Shown here piece by piece: positions 1 to 5,063 of a stretch of DNA of 5,978 nt. Position 1 is the stretch's first letter, and each line of letters starts with the position of its first letter. This DNA comes from Acidobacteriota bacterium. Its GTDB lineage: Bacteria > Acidobacteriota > Terriglobia > Terriglobales > Acidobacteriaceae. A program made the translations under genes and the position numbers. The notes under the pieces were generated by a model. The model was not told the origin of the DNA. It ran no database searches and saw only the letters and a list, made by a program, of their open reading frames with translations. The DNA is taken from contig JAJYAE010000277.1 of NCBI GenBank assembly GCA_021779695.1, forward strand, positions 1-5,978, given 5' to 3'.

Positions 1-1
1 G

Positions 2-961
2 CGCAAGGCGATTATCGAGCGCCATGCGGCGGATTTCGGCTCGGACTACGCGCTGGACGAGGCGATTTTTACGACGGGCGGCAAGCTGGCGCTGTTCAAC
101 ACGATCCAGGTGCTGGTGGACCACGGAGACGAAGTGATTTTGCCGGTGCCGTACTGGGTGAGCTTCAAGGACATCATTCAGTACGCGGGCGGCAAAGTGG
201 CCTTCCTCGAAACGAGCGAGGCGGAGAACTTCCGCATCACGGCGGACGCGATTGAGCAGGCGATTACGCCGCGGACGAAGGCGATCATCCTGAATTCGCC
301 GTCGAACCCGGCGGGCTCGGTGGTGAGCGCGGAGGACCTGGAGCGGATTGTGCGGCTGGCGCACGAGCGGGGGATTTTCCTGCTGCTGGATGAGTGCTAC
401 GTCTACCTGAACTACGCCGGCAAGCCGGTGAGCGGCGGATTGTACACATGGGCGAAGGAGCACCTGGTGATTCTGGGGTCGCTTTCGAAGACGTATGCGA
501 TGACGGGATGGCGCGCGGGCTATGCGCTGGCGTCGAAGGCGGTGACGGCGAATCTGAGCAAGCTGCAGTCGCAGTCGACGTCGAACGCGACGAGCTTTGT
601 GCAGAAGGCTGCGATTGCCGCCCTAGCTGGGCCGCAGGAGTGCGTGGCGGAGTTCAGGGCGGAGTTTATTGACCTGCGCGACTACATGCTGAAGAAGCTG
701 GCTGAGATTCCGGGGATCACGTGCACGAAGCCGGAGGGCGCGTTCTATGTGTACCCGAACATCGGGAAGTTCCTGGGCAAGGGCGGGATTCGCACGGCTA
801 CGGAGCTGGCGACGAAGCTGCTGCACGAGGCGCATGTGGTGACGGTGCCCGGCGAGGCCTTCGGCACGCAGGAGCACATCCGGCTGTCGTACCCGGTGAC
901 GAAGCAGAGCATCGACGAGGGCACAAAGCGGATGGGCGAATACCTGACAGGATTGAAGTAG
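2..961 (+). CDS. Class I/II pyridoxal-phosphate aminotransferase, aspartate aminotransferase type (5' truncated by window edge)
   Basis: PLP-dependent fold-type I aminotransferase that moves an amino group between an amino acid (probably aspartate or a related one) and a 2-oxo acid in the cytoplasm. The frame is open from base 2, giving 319 visible codons against about 400 for the family, so roughly the first 80 residues lie outside the window. The GTG at 110 is an internal codon, because upstream sequence in the same frame reads as family sequence (TTGGKLALFN). Motifs in visible-codon numbering: NPAG at about 102-105 (cofactor and substrate binding), DECY at about 130-133 (Asp contacts the pyridine nitrogen), SLSKTYAMTGWRAGY with the Schiff-base Lys at about 163 (bases 488-490), and a C-terminal IRLSY whose Arg (881-883) should bind the alpha-carboxylate. 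A hairpin terminator follows closely, separating it from manC. The family is certain. Exact substrate (aspartate, aromatic or other) cannot be told from this fragment. Confidence 0.93.
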   Translation, partial: RKAIIERHAADFGSDYALDEAIFTTGGKLALFNTIQVLVDHGDEVILPVPYWVSFKDIIQYAGGKVAFLETSEAENFRITADAIEQAITPRTKAIILNSPSNPAGSVVSAEDLERIVRLAHERGIFLLLDECYVYLNYAGKPVSGGLYTWAKEHLVILGSLSKTYAMTGWRAGYALASKAVTANLSKLQSQSTSNATSFVQKAAIAALAGPQECVAEFRAEFIDLRDYMLKKLAEIPGITCTKPEGAFYVYPNIGKFLGKGGIRTATELATKLLHEAHVVTVPGEAFGTQEHIRLSYPVTKQSIDEGTKRMGEYLTGLK

Positions 962-993
962 AAGAAGAGCCAGAACGACGCAAGAGAGAAGTG

Positions 994-1036
994 AACAGCC
1001 CGGAGGCCGCAGAGGATGGCGGCTCCGGGCTGTTTT
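994..1036 (+). terminator. Rho-independent-type terminator after the aminotransferase gene
   Basis: A perfect 12-bp inverted repeat (AACAGCCCGGAG at 994-1005 and CTCCGGGCTGTT at 1023-1034) is extended inward by four further pairs (CCGC 1007-1010 with GCGG 1019-1022) past one bulged G. It closes on an 8-nt loop. The descending arm runs into a short T tract (TTTT, 1033-1036). It starts 33 bases after the aminotransferase stop codon. The T tract is short, but stem length and placement make termination likely, so manC probably needs its own promoter in 1037-1117. Confidence 0.8.
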
Positions 1037-1117
1037 GCGTGGGCATGTCTTGTCTAATGAAAAAGTGAGACGGGTGACTGTGCAAAGGATGCTTGCGTCG
1101 AGTAGGATGAGGGTTTC

Positions 1118-2236
1118 ATGACAACGCAGATTGATTTTCGTCCCGTGATTCTTGCCGGAGGCAGCGGTACACGCTTCTGGCCGCGCTCACGGCGCGCGCG
1201 CGCCAAGCAGGTTCTGGCGCTGGACGGCGAACGCTCGATGATTCAGCAGACGGTAGAGCGGCTGAAGCCGCTGGCGCCTGTTGAAAAGACCTGGGTGATC
1301 ACGAACGAGTATCTCTCGCACGAGATAGCCGACCAGTTGAAGACCGTTCCGCGACAGCAGATTGTGGAAGAGCCGATGGCGCGGAATACTGCCCCGGCGT
1401 GCGGGCTGGCGGCATTTCTGATTGAGCGCGAGAATCCGGATGCGGTGCTGGGGGTGTTTCCGTCGGACCATGTGATTGGCGACGAGCCAAGGTTTCTGAA
1501 GGCGCTGCAGAAGGGGATTTCGCTCGCGGCGGCGGGACCGAACATCGTGGTGCTGGGGATTGAGCCGACGCGGGCAGAGACCGGCTACGGATATATCGAG
1601 ACCGGCGACCTGACGGCGGATGGCAATGCGATGCACGTGCGGCGGTTCACGGAAAAGCCGAATCAAAACCGCGCCGAGGAGTTTGTGGCGGCAGGGAACT
1701 ACTACTGGAATTCCGGAATGTTCCTGTGGTCGGCGCGGACGCTGGCGAATGCGGTGAGGGAGCACTTGCCGGAGACGGCTCCGCTGCTGGAGAGCATTGC
1801 TGCGGCGTATGGGACGCCACAGTTCGAAGAGGTGTTTCGCAAGCTGTATCCCAAGTGCGAAAACATCTCAGTGGACTATGCGGTGCTGGAGCCGCGGTCG
1901 GCGAAGGGCGAACACCTGTCGAATCTTTACTGCCTGCCGGCGGAGTTCAACTGGAATGACCTGGGCTCGTGGGCGTCGCTTTACGAGTACCAGATGGACA
2001 CGCGGCTGCGCGGCGACAGCGACGGCAATGTGGCGGAGACGGAAGGGCACATGGCGCTGGAAGCCATGAACAACTACGTCTACAGCCCGCGGAAGTTTGT
2101 GGCGCTGGTGGGCGTGGAGAATCTTGTGATTGTCGACACCGAAGATGCGCTGCTGATCGCGCACCGGGATCACTCACAGGATGTGGGCAAGATTGTGAAG
2201 GATCTGAGCACGACCGGGCGCGGCGAGCTGGTCTAG
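1118..2236 (+). CDS. manC: Mannose-1-phosphate guanylyltransferase, short form (GDP-mannose pyrophosphorylase)
   Basis: Makes GDP-mannose from mannose-1-phosphate and GTP in the cytoplasm. The protein is 372 aa with a nucleotidyltransferase fold. The nucleotide-binding signature LAGGSGTRFWPRSR is at 12-25, followed by AKQ at 29-31 (usually PKQ). FPSDH at 114-118 carries the metal-binding Asp, then TGYGYIE 155-161, EKP 179-181, WNSGMF 197-202, SVDYAVLE 251-258 and FNWNDLGSW 277-285. The C-terminal stretch LVIVDTEDALLIAHR (336-350) is typical of the family. The roughly 100-residue cupin phosphomannose isomerase domain of long ManC/AlgA proteins is absent, so this is the single-function form. 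The ATG has a GAGGG ribosome-binding site (1109-1113) four bases upstream. It lies behind a terminator and 119 bp ahead of the phosphohexomutase gene on the same strand, whose product supplies its substrate. The paired gene supports mannose specificity; closely related hexose-1-phosphate guanylyltransferases are the alternative. Confidence 0.92.
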   Translation: MTTQIDFRPVILAGGSGTRFWPRSRRARAKQVLALDGERSMIQQTVERLKPLAPVEKTWVITNEYLSHEIADQLKTVPRQQIVEEPMARNTAPACGLAAFLIERENPDAVLGVFPSDHVIGDEPRFLKALQKGISLAAAGPNIVVLGIEPTRAETGYGYIETGDLTADGNAMHVRRFTEKPNQNRAEEFVAAGNYYWNSGMFLWSARTLANAVREHLPETAPLLESIAAAYGTPQFEEVFRKLYPKCENISVDYAVLEPRSAKGEHLSNLYCLPAEFNWNDLGSWASLYEYQMDTRLRGDSDGNVAETEGHMALEAMNNYVYSPRKFVALVGVENLVIVDTEDALLIAHRDHSQDVGKIVKDLSTTGRGELV

Positions 2237-2268
2237 ATTTTATCCAAGCCAAATGGAATGCGGATTTG

Positions 2269-2305
2269 CAGGCCCGGGGCGCGCAGCAATGCTGCCCCCG
2301 GCCTG
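2269..2305 (+). other. Bulged GC-rich hairpin in the manC-phosphohexomutase intergenic region
   Basis: The RNA can fold into three stacked helices. CAGGCC (2269-2274) pairs with GGCCTG (2300-2305). GGGG (2276-2279) pairs with CCCC (2296-2299). GCAGC (2283-2287) pairs with GCTGC (2291-2295) around a 3-nt loop AAT. That is 15 base pairs with a 1-nt and a 3-nt bulge, both on the 5' side. No T tract follows (the next bases are GCCGTGCGC), so it is not a classical intrinsic terminator. It may shield the 3' end of manC mRNA, set relative expression within the operon, or act in Rho-dependent or partial termination. The structure is seen in the sequence; the role is inference. Confidence 0.55.
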
Positions 2306-2331
2306 GCCGTGCGCGCGCTTAGACTCAATTG

Positions 2332-2340
2332 AAGGAGAGG
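2332..2340 (+). promoter_or_regulatory. Ribosome-binding site of the phosphohexomutase gene, with long spacer
   Basis: AAGGAGAGG is a strong Shine-Dalgarno match, but 15 bases separate it from the ATG at 2356, about twice the common spacing. No in-frame start codon lies between them. The upstream in-frame TTG at 2329 overlaps the site itself and would add nine residues not expected in the family. The ATG at 2356 is therefore preferred, with translation possibly less efficient than the motif alone suggests. Confidence 0.6.
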
Positions 2341-2355
2341 TGCGAGTTTACGACG

Positions 2356-3792
2356 ATGGCTCACCCACAGATCAAGTTTGGAACCGATGGCTGGCGCGGC
2401 GTGATTGCGGACGACTTTACGTTTGCCAATGTGCGCGTTGCGGCTGCCGCGATTGCAGCATACATCCACGCGCAGGAAGACCCGGCGAAGGGCATCTGCA
2501 TCGGATACGACACGCGATTCGGATCAAAGGCGTTTGCGCGGGCGTGTGCGGAGGTGGTGGCGGCGACGGGTATTCGCGTGGAGCTGGCCAATGACATTAC
2601 GCCGACGCCGGCGCTGAGCTATGGCGTGCGCCATCGCGGTCGCGCAGGCGGCATCATGATTACGTCGAGCCACAACCCGGCGCAGTGGAATGGGGTGAAG
2701 TACAAGGCGTGGTATGGCGGGTCGGGCAAGCCGTCGATTATGGCGGAGATTGAGCACCGGCTGGGCGAACCGGTGCCGCAGGCGGCGCAGGCGGCGGCGA
2801 TTGAGGAAGTGGATTTCCTGCCGGATTATCTGAAGGCCATCGAGAGCTTCGCGGATCTGAATCTGATTGCGAAGGCGGGTAAGAAGTTCGCGATTGACTC
2901 GATGTATGGCGCGGGTCGAACAATTCTGTCGAACATCTTTTCGCAGCTGGGCGTGAAGCATGTGCAGATTCGCGGCCATGTGGACCCGCTGTTCCCGGGG
3001 ATCAATCCCGAGCCGATTGAGCCCCATATTCGCGCGCTGGGCGCGGCGGTGGTGGCGCATGGATGCGACGCAGGCCTCTGCACGGACGGCGATGCGGACC
3101 GCATCGGCGCGACGGATGAGAATGGGAACTTCGTCGATCCGCATAAGATTTTCAGCGTGCTGCTGAGCTGGGTGCTCAAGCGCAAGGGCTGGCCGGGCGC
3201 GGTGACGCGGGCCTTCAACACCACGAAGATGCTGGACCGCATCTGCGCGAAGCATGGGCGGGAGCTGATTGAGCACGGTATCGGCTTCAAGTTTGTGTGC
3301 GACTACATGCTGGAGCGCGAGATTGTGATGGGCGGCGAGGAGTCGGGCGGCATCGGCTTCCAGCGGCACCTGCCGGAGCGCGATGGGCTGTTGAACGCGC
3401 TGCTGCTGGCCAACGTGATGGCGGAGGAAGGCAAGACGCTGGGTGAGCTGGTGGCGGACCTGCAGGCGGAGTACGGCGAGCACCAGTACGGGCGCATCGA
3501 TCTGCATATTCCCGATGAGCTGAAGAATGGCGCGATTGCGCGGGCGCGAGCGCTGAAGCCGGGCGACCCGGCGATTGCCGGTATGCCGGTGCTGCGGCAG
3601 GAGACGCTGGACGGGGTGAAGTTCTATCTGGACAACCCCGAGGCGAAGTCCAAGCCAAACGCCGCGGAGACGTGGATTCTGTTTCGCGCCAGCGGAACGG
3701 AGCCGCTGCTGCGGATCTATACGGAGTCGTGTTCAAAGGAGTCGGTAGCGAAGCTGCTGGAAGCAGGGCGAAGCTTTGCGATGAAGGGCTGA
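2356..3792 (+). CDS. manB: Alpha-D-phosphohexomutase (phosphomannomutase/phosphoglucomutase family)
   Basis: Interconverts hexose-6-phosphate and hexose-1-phosphate in the cytoplasm through a phosphoserine enzyme. Here it most likely turns mannose-6-P into mannose-1-P for ManC, possibly acting on glucose phosphates too. The protein is 478 aa, normal for this four-domain family. All four signature loops are intact: TSSHNP at 103-108 with catalytic Ser105, DGDADR at 244-249 (Mg2+ binding), GEESGG at 327-332 (sugar recognition), and RASGTEP at 444-450 (phosphate binding). The N-terminal IKFGTDGWRG at 6-15 begins domain 1 and supports the ATG start over the TTG nine codons upstream. FPGINPEP (213-220) is also typical. 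Neighbours are manC upstream and a Dabb gene 20 bp downstream, suggesting one operon. Substrate specificity (mannose, glucose or both) is inferred from context only, so the symbol is provisional; pgm-like or glmM-like use cannot be fully excluded. Confidence 0.9.
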   Translation: MAHPQIKFGTDGWRGVIADDFTFANVRVAAAAIAAYIHAQEDPAKGICIGYDTRFGSKAFARACAEVVAATGIRVELANDITPTPALSYGVRHRGRAGGIMITSSHNPAQWNGVKYKAWYGGSGKPSIMAEIEHRLGEPVPQAAQAAAIEEVDFLPDYLKAIESFADLNLIAKAGKKFAIDSMYGAGRTILSNIFSQLGVKHVQIRGHVDPLFPGINPEPIEPHIRALGAAVVAHGCDAGLCTDGDADRIGATDENGNFVDPHKIFSVLLSWVLKRKGWPGAVTRAFNTTKMLDRICAKHGRELIEHGIGFKFVCDYMLEREIVMGGEESGGIGFQRHLPERDGLLNALLLANVMAEEGKTLGELVADLQAEYGEHQYGRIDLHIPDELKNGAIARARALKPGDPAIAGMPVLRQETLDGVKFYLDNPEAKSKPNAAETWILFRASGTEPLLRIYTESCSKESVAKLLEAGRSFAMKG

Positions 3793-3812
3793 GACGGCGG
3801 GGAGGCAATGGG

Positions 3813-4100
3813 ATGTTCATCCACATTTTTGGGTTTCGCTGGAAAGCTGCGGCCACGGAGGCGCACAAGGCGCGCGCGACGAAGGAGATTCTGGCCTTTC
3901 GTGGCGCGATTCCTGGGTTGATCGAGGCGCATGTCGGGCCGAATCTCTCGCCGCGCGGACAGGGATACACGTTTGCCGGGATGATGAAGTTCACGGACAA
4001 GGCGGCCTGCGATGCCTACGCCATCCATGCTGCGCACCTTGCGCTGCTGGAGTGGCTGGTGCCGTTGATCGAGCCGGTTGAGCTGGATTTTGAGGCGTAA
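3813..4100 (+). CDS. Dabb (stress-responsive alpha/beta-barrel) domain protein
   Basis: Small protein of 95 aa consisting of a single Dabb domain, a dimeric ferredoxin-like alpha/beta barrel. Visible family features are the N-terminal strand FIHIFGFRWK (2-11), the mid-domain IPGLIEAHVGPNLSP (33-47), the strand YTFAGMMKFTD (52-62), and the C-terminal helix AYAIHAAHLALLEWLVPLIE (69-88) ending in VELDFEA. Family members include plant stress proteins, a few polyketide or olivetolic acid cyclases, and many bacterial proteins of unknown role; no specific function can be assigned. The ATG at 3813 is chosen because GGGGAGG (3799-3805) lies seven bases upstream and the domain begins right there. The frame stays open further upstream inside the mutase gene, but that extension has no family resemblance. 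It starts 20 bp after the mutase stop, so it is probably co-transcribed. Any link with mannose metabolism is unproven. Confidence 0.85.
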   Translation: MFIHIFGFRWKAAATEAHKARATKEILAFRGAIPGLIEAHVGPNLSPRGQGYTFAGMMKFTDKAACDAYAIHAAHLALLEWLVPLIEPVELDFEA

Positions 4101-4114
4101 GCGGCGTGGGCCGC
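4101..4114. other. Short hairpin between the convergent Dabb and RES-toxin genes
   Basis: GCGGC (4101-4105) and GCCGC (4110-4114) form a 5-bp stem with a 4-nt loop. It fills nearly all of the 17-bp gap between the two convergent stop codons. No T tract is present on either strand. It could be a weak bidirectional end signal, but chance is plausible in such GC-rich DNA. Confidence 0.25.
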
Positions 4115-4117
4115 ACT

Positions 4118-4576
4118 TCACCGGAACATGCGCGCGTCAAATTGAAAGGGCTGTGGCGGCTCGACCTTGATCTGTGCAATCGCTGGATGCAGCGGGTTCA
4201 CCAGGACATTCCATTCCATGCGCAGCGCGGCGGAAGGGACCTGGATGGCCAGCGAGCTTTGCTCGCGAATCCAGCTGTCTCCGAGCGCGCGCAGCGGAGC
4301 GAAGTCGTCCGTCCACCAGTTCGCGGGCAACTGGTCTGGGTCCATGCGCTGCGCAGGCTCTCCCCGCGGCAGCAGGGCTGCGATGGATACCAGGTCGTCC
4401 GGCTGCTGGTTGGGCTCCAGGTGAACGAACAACTCGACGGCTGCCAGCGCCAGGGATGACGAGGCATAGACCATGGGCACACCGGGCGTGTTCCAGCGCC
4501 CACCAAAGCGCCGCGCTCCGTGGCCGGTGAAGGCTTCAGCGGCGAAGCGGGCCCGGCAGATGCGCCAGATGCGCAT
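4118..4576 (-). CDS. RES-domain toxin of an Xre/MbcA-RES toxin-antitoxin module
   Basis: RES-family toxins (for example Pseudomonas putida Res and Mycobacterium MbcT) resemble ADP-ribosyltransferases and arrest growth by degrading NAD+. This protein has 152 aa, near the usual 150-230, and is essentially all RES domain. Family positions seen: FGGRWNTPG at 24-32 with Arg27, VYAS at 36-39 with Tyr37, ALAAVE at 43-48 with Glu48, and VPSA at 113-116 with Ser115 (Arg, Glu and Ser give the family its name). WNVLVNPLHP (122-131) closes the domain. These intact residues argue for an active toxin. ATG at 4576-4574 overlaps the antitoxin stop by one base (TGATG), implying translational coupling. A TTG just upstream (4579) would add only one residue. 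The order, antitoxin then toxin, is usual for this system. Activity is inferred from the family; no decay such as frameshift or missing motif is visible. Confidence 0.9.
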   Translation of the reverse strand: MRIWRICRARFAAEAFTGHGARRFGGRWNTPGVPMVYASSSLALAAVELFVHLEPNQQPDDLVSIAALLPRGEPAQRMDPDQLPANWWTDDFAPLRALGDSWIREQSSLAIQVPSAALRMEWNVLVNPLHPAIAQIKVEPPQPFQFDARMFR

Positions 4577-5010
4577 CAACTGTAGACGCCGTAGGCGATG
4601 CGGCCCAGTACGTTCTCGACCTCGCGAACGCCGGGGTCGGTGTCGAGCTGGTCCAGCGGACGAGCCCCGCGCAGGGCGCGATTCGGCGTCTTGAGCCAGG
4701 CGGCAGCTTTCTCTTCATCCCCCAGGGTTTCAATGGCGGTGGAAAAGACCTGCGCCAGCCGGACTGCCCGGTCCGATTCGACCGCGGTGAGCCGGGAGTG
4801 GTGCGCGAGCCGGCGGGTGAGTGTGCGCTGAGGGATGCCAATTTTTTCAGAGATCTCCGCCTGACGCAGGTGGAGCCTGTCGGCCAGCAGAAGGAGGGAT
4901 TGGACTGGCAGGCCTTCGCGGACCAGTTCCACGAGGGCGCCGCTCTTGCTCATGGGCCTGCCGAGGACGAGTTCTCCGCCGAGGACATCGGGTACGGTGT
5001 GGGTGGCCAT
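4576..5010 (-). CDS. Xre/MbcA/ParS-type antitoxin with DUF2384 toxin-binding domain
   Basis: Cognate antitoxin for the RES toxin encoded immediately downstream. It would bind and block the toxin's active site and repress its own promoter. The protein is 144 aa, normal for the family. Residues about 35-70 form the helix-turn-helix-like part (LRQAEISEKIGIPQRTLTRR at 48-67 resembles an Xre HTH). Residues about 95-144 are the toxin-binding domain, with the characteristic WLKTPNRALRGARPLDQL (105-122), DTDPGVREVENVLGRI (123-138) and the conserved C-terminal GVYS, which in characterised complexes reaches into the toxin pocket. The ATG at 5010 follows GGAGG (5021-5017 on this strand) by six bases. 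It lies 52 bp downstream of the tyrS stop on the same strand. A -10 element and paired repeats in the gap suggest its own autoregulated promoter, though readthrough from tyrS is possible because no terminator is seen. Confidence 0.9.
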   Translation of the reverse strand: MATHTVPDVLGGELVLGRPMSKSGALVELVREGLPVQSLLLLADRLHLRQAEISEKIGIPQRTLTRRLAHHSRLTAVESDRAVRLAQVFSTAIETLGDEEKAAAWLKTPNRALRGARPLDQLDTDPGVREVENVLGRIAYGVYS

Positions 5011-5023
5011 GGTCTGCCTCCAT

Positions 5024-5063
5024 CGCCAGTATACGCCATTTGGCTAAATTTAAAACGCCATTT
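5024..5063. repeat. Direct repeats upstream of the antitoxin gene, putative operator
   Basis: Two identical 9-bp copies of ACGCCATTT lie at 5033-5041 and 5055-5063, start to start 22 bp, close to two helical turns. A third CGCCA core is at 5024-5028, 10 bp before the core of the first full copy. GCCA-TT-TGGC (5035-5044) also forms a small inverted repeat. The group spans the likely antitoxin promoter, and its last base is also the last base of the tyrS stop codon. Xre/MbcA-type antitoxins are known to repress their own operons by binding repeats at the promoter, which fits. Binding itself is inference. Confidence 0.5.
5028..5056 (-). promoter_or_regulatory. Putative sigma-70 promoter of the toxin-antitoxin operon
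   Basis: On the minus strand TATACT (5033-5028) is a five-of-six match to the -10 consensus. The -35 position 16-17 bases upstream holds only T-rich sequence (around 5056-5050, GTTTTAA), a weak match. Transcription would start near 5021, keeping the GGAGG ribosome-binding site with a very short leader. It lies inside the repeat cluster, as expected for an autorepressed promoter. Support is moderate because AT-rich spacers produce such boxes easily. Confidence 0.4.

Noticed and set aside
110..961. GTG at 110 as the true start of the aminotransferase
   Set aside because: The frame is open to the window edge, and the preceding residues match the family, including TTGGKLALFN; the gene simply begins outside the window.
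1080..1108. Possible manC promoter: GTGCAA, 17-bp spacer, TAGGAT
   Set aside because: The -35 matches only three of six positions and the -10 four of six, and it would leave almost no leader. A promoter is expected in 1037-1117, but this one is not convincing.
1187..1765. Open frame of 192 codons on the minus strand, opposite manC
   Set aside because: It is antisense to a well-supported gene, Arg/His-rich, and has no recognisable domain.
2524..3507. Long open frame of 327 codons on the minus strand, opposite the phosphohexomutase gene
   Set aside because: It lies wholly antisense to a gene with all family motifs, and its translation is Arg/His/Leu-rich low-complexity sequence typical of shadow frames in GC-rich DNA.
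3287..4000. Open frame of 237 codons on the minus strand spanning the mutase and Dabb genes
   Set aside because: It is Pro/Arg/Ser-rich, crosses two supported genes and has no family resemblance, so it is a shadow frame.
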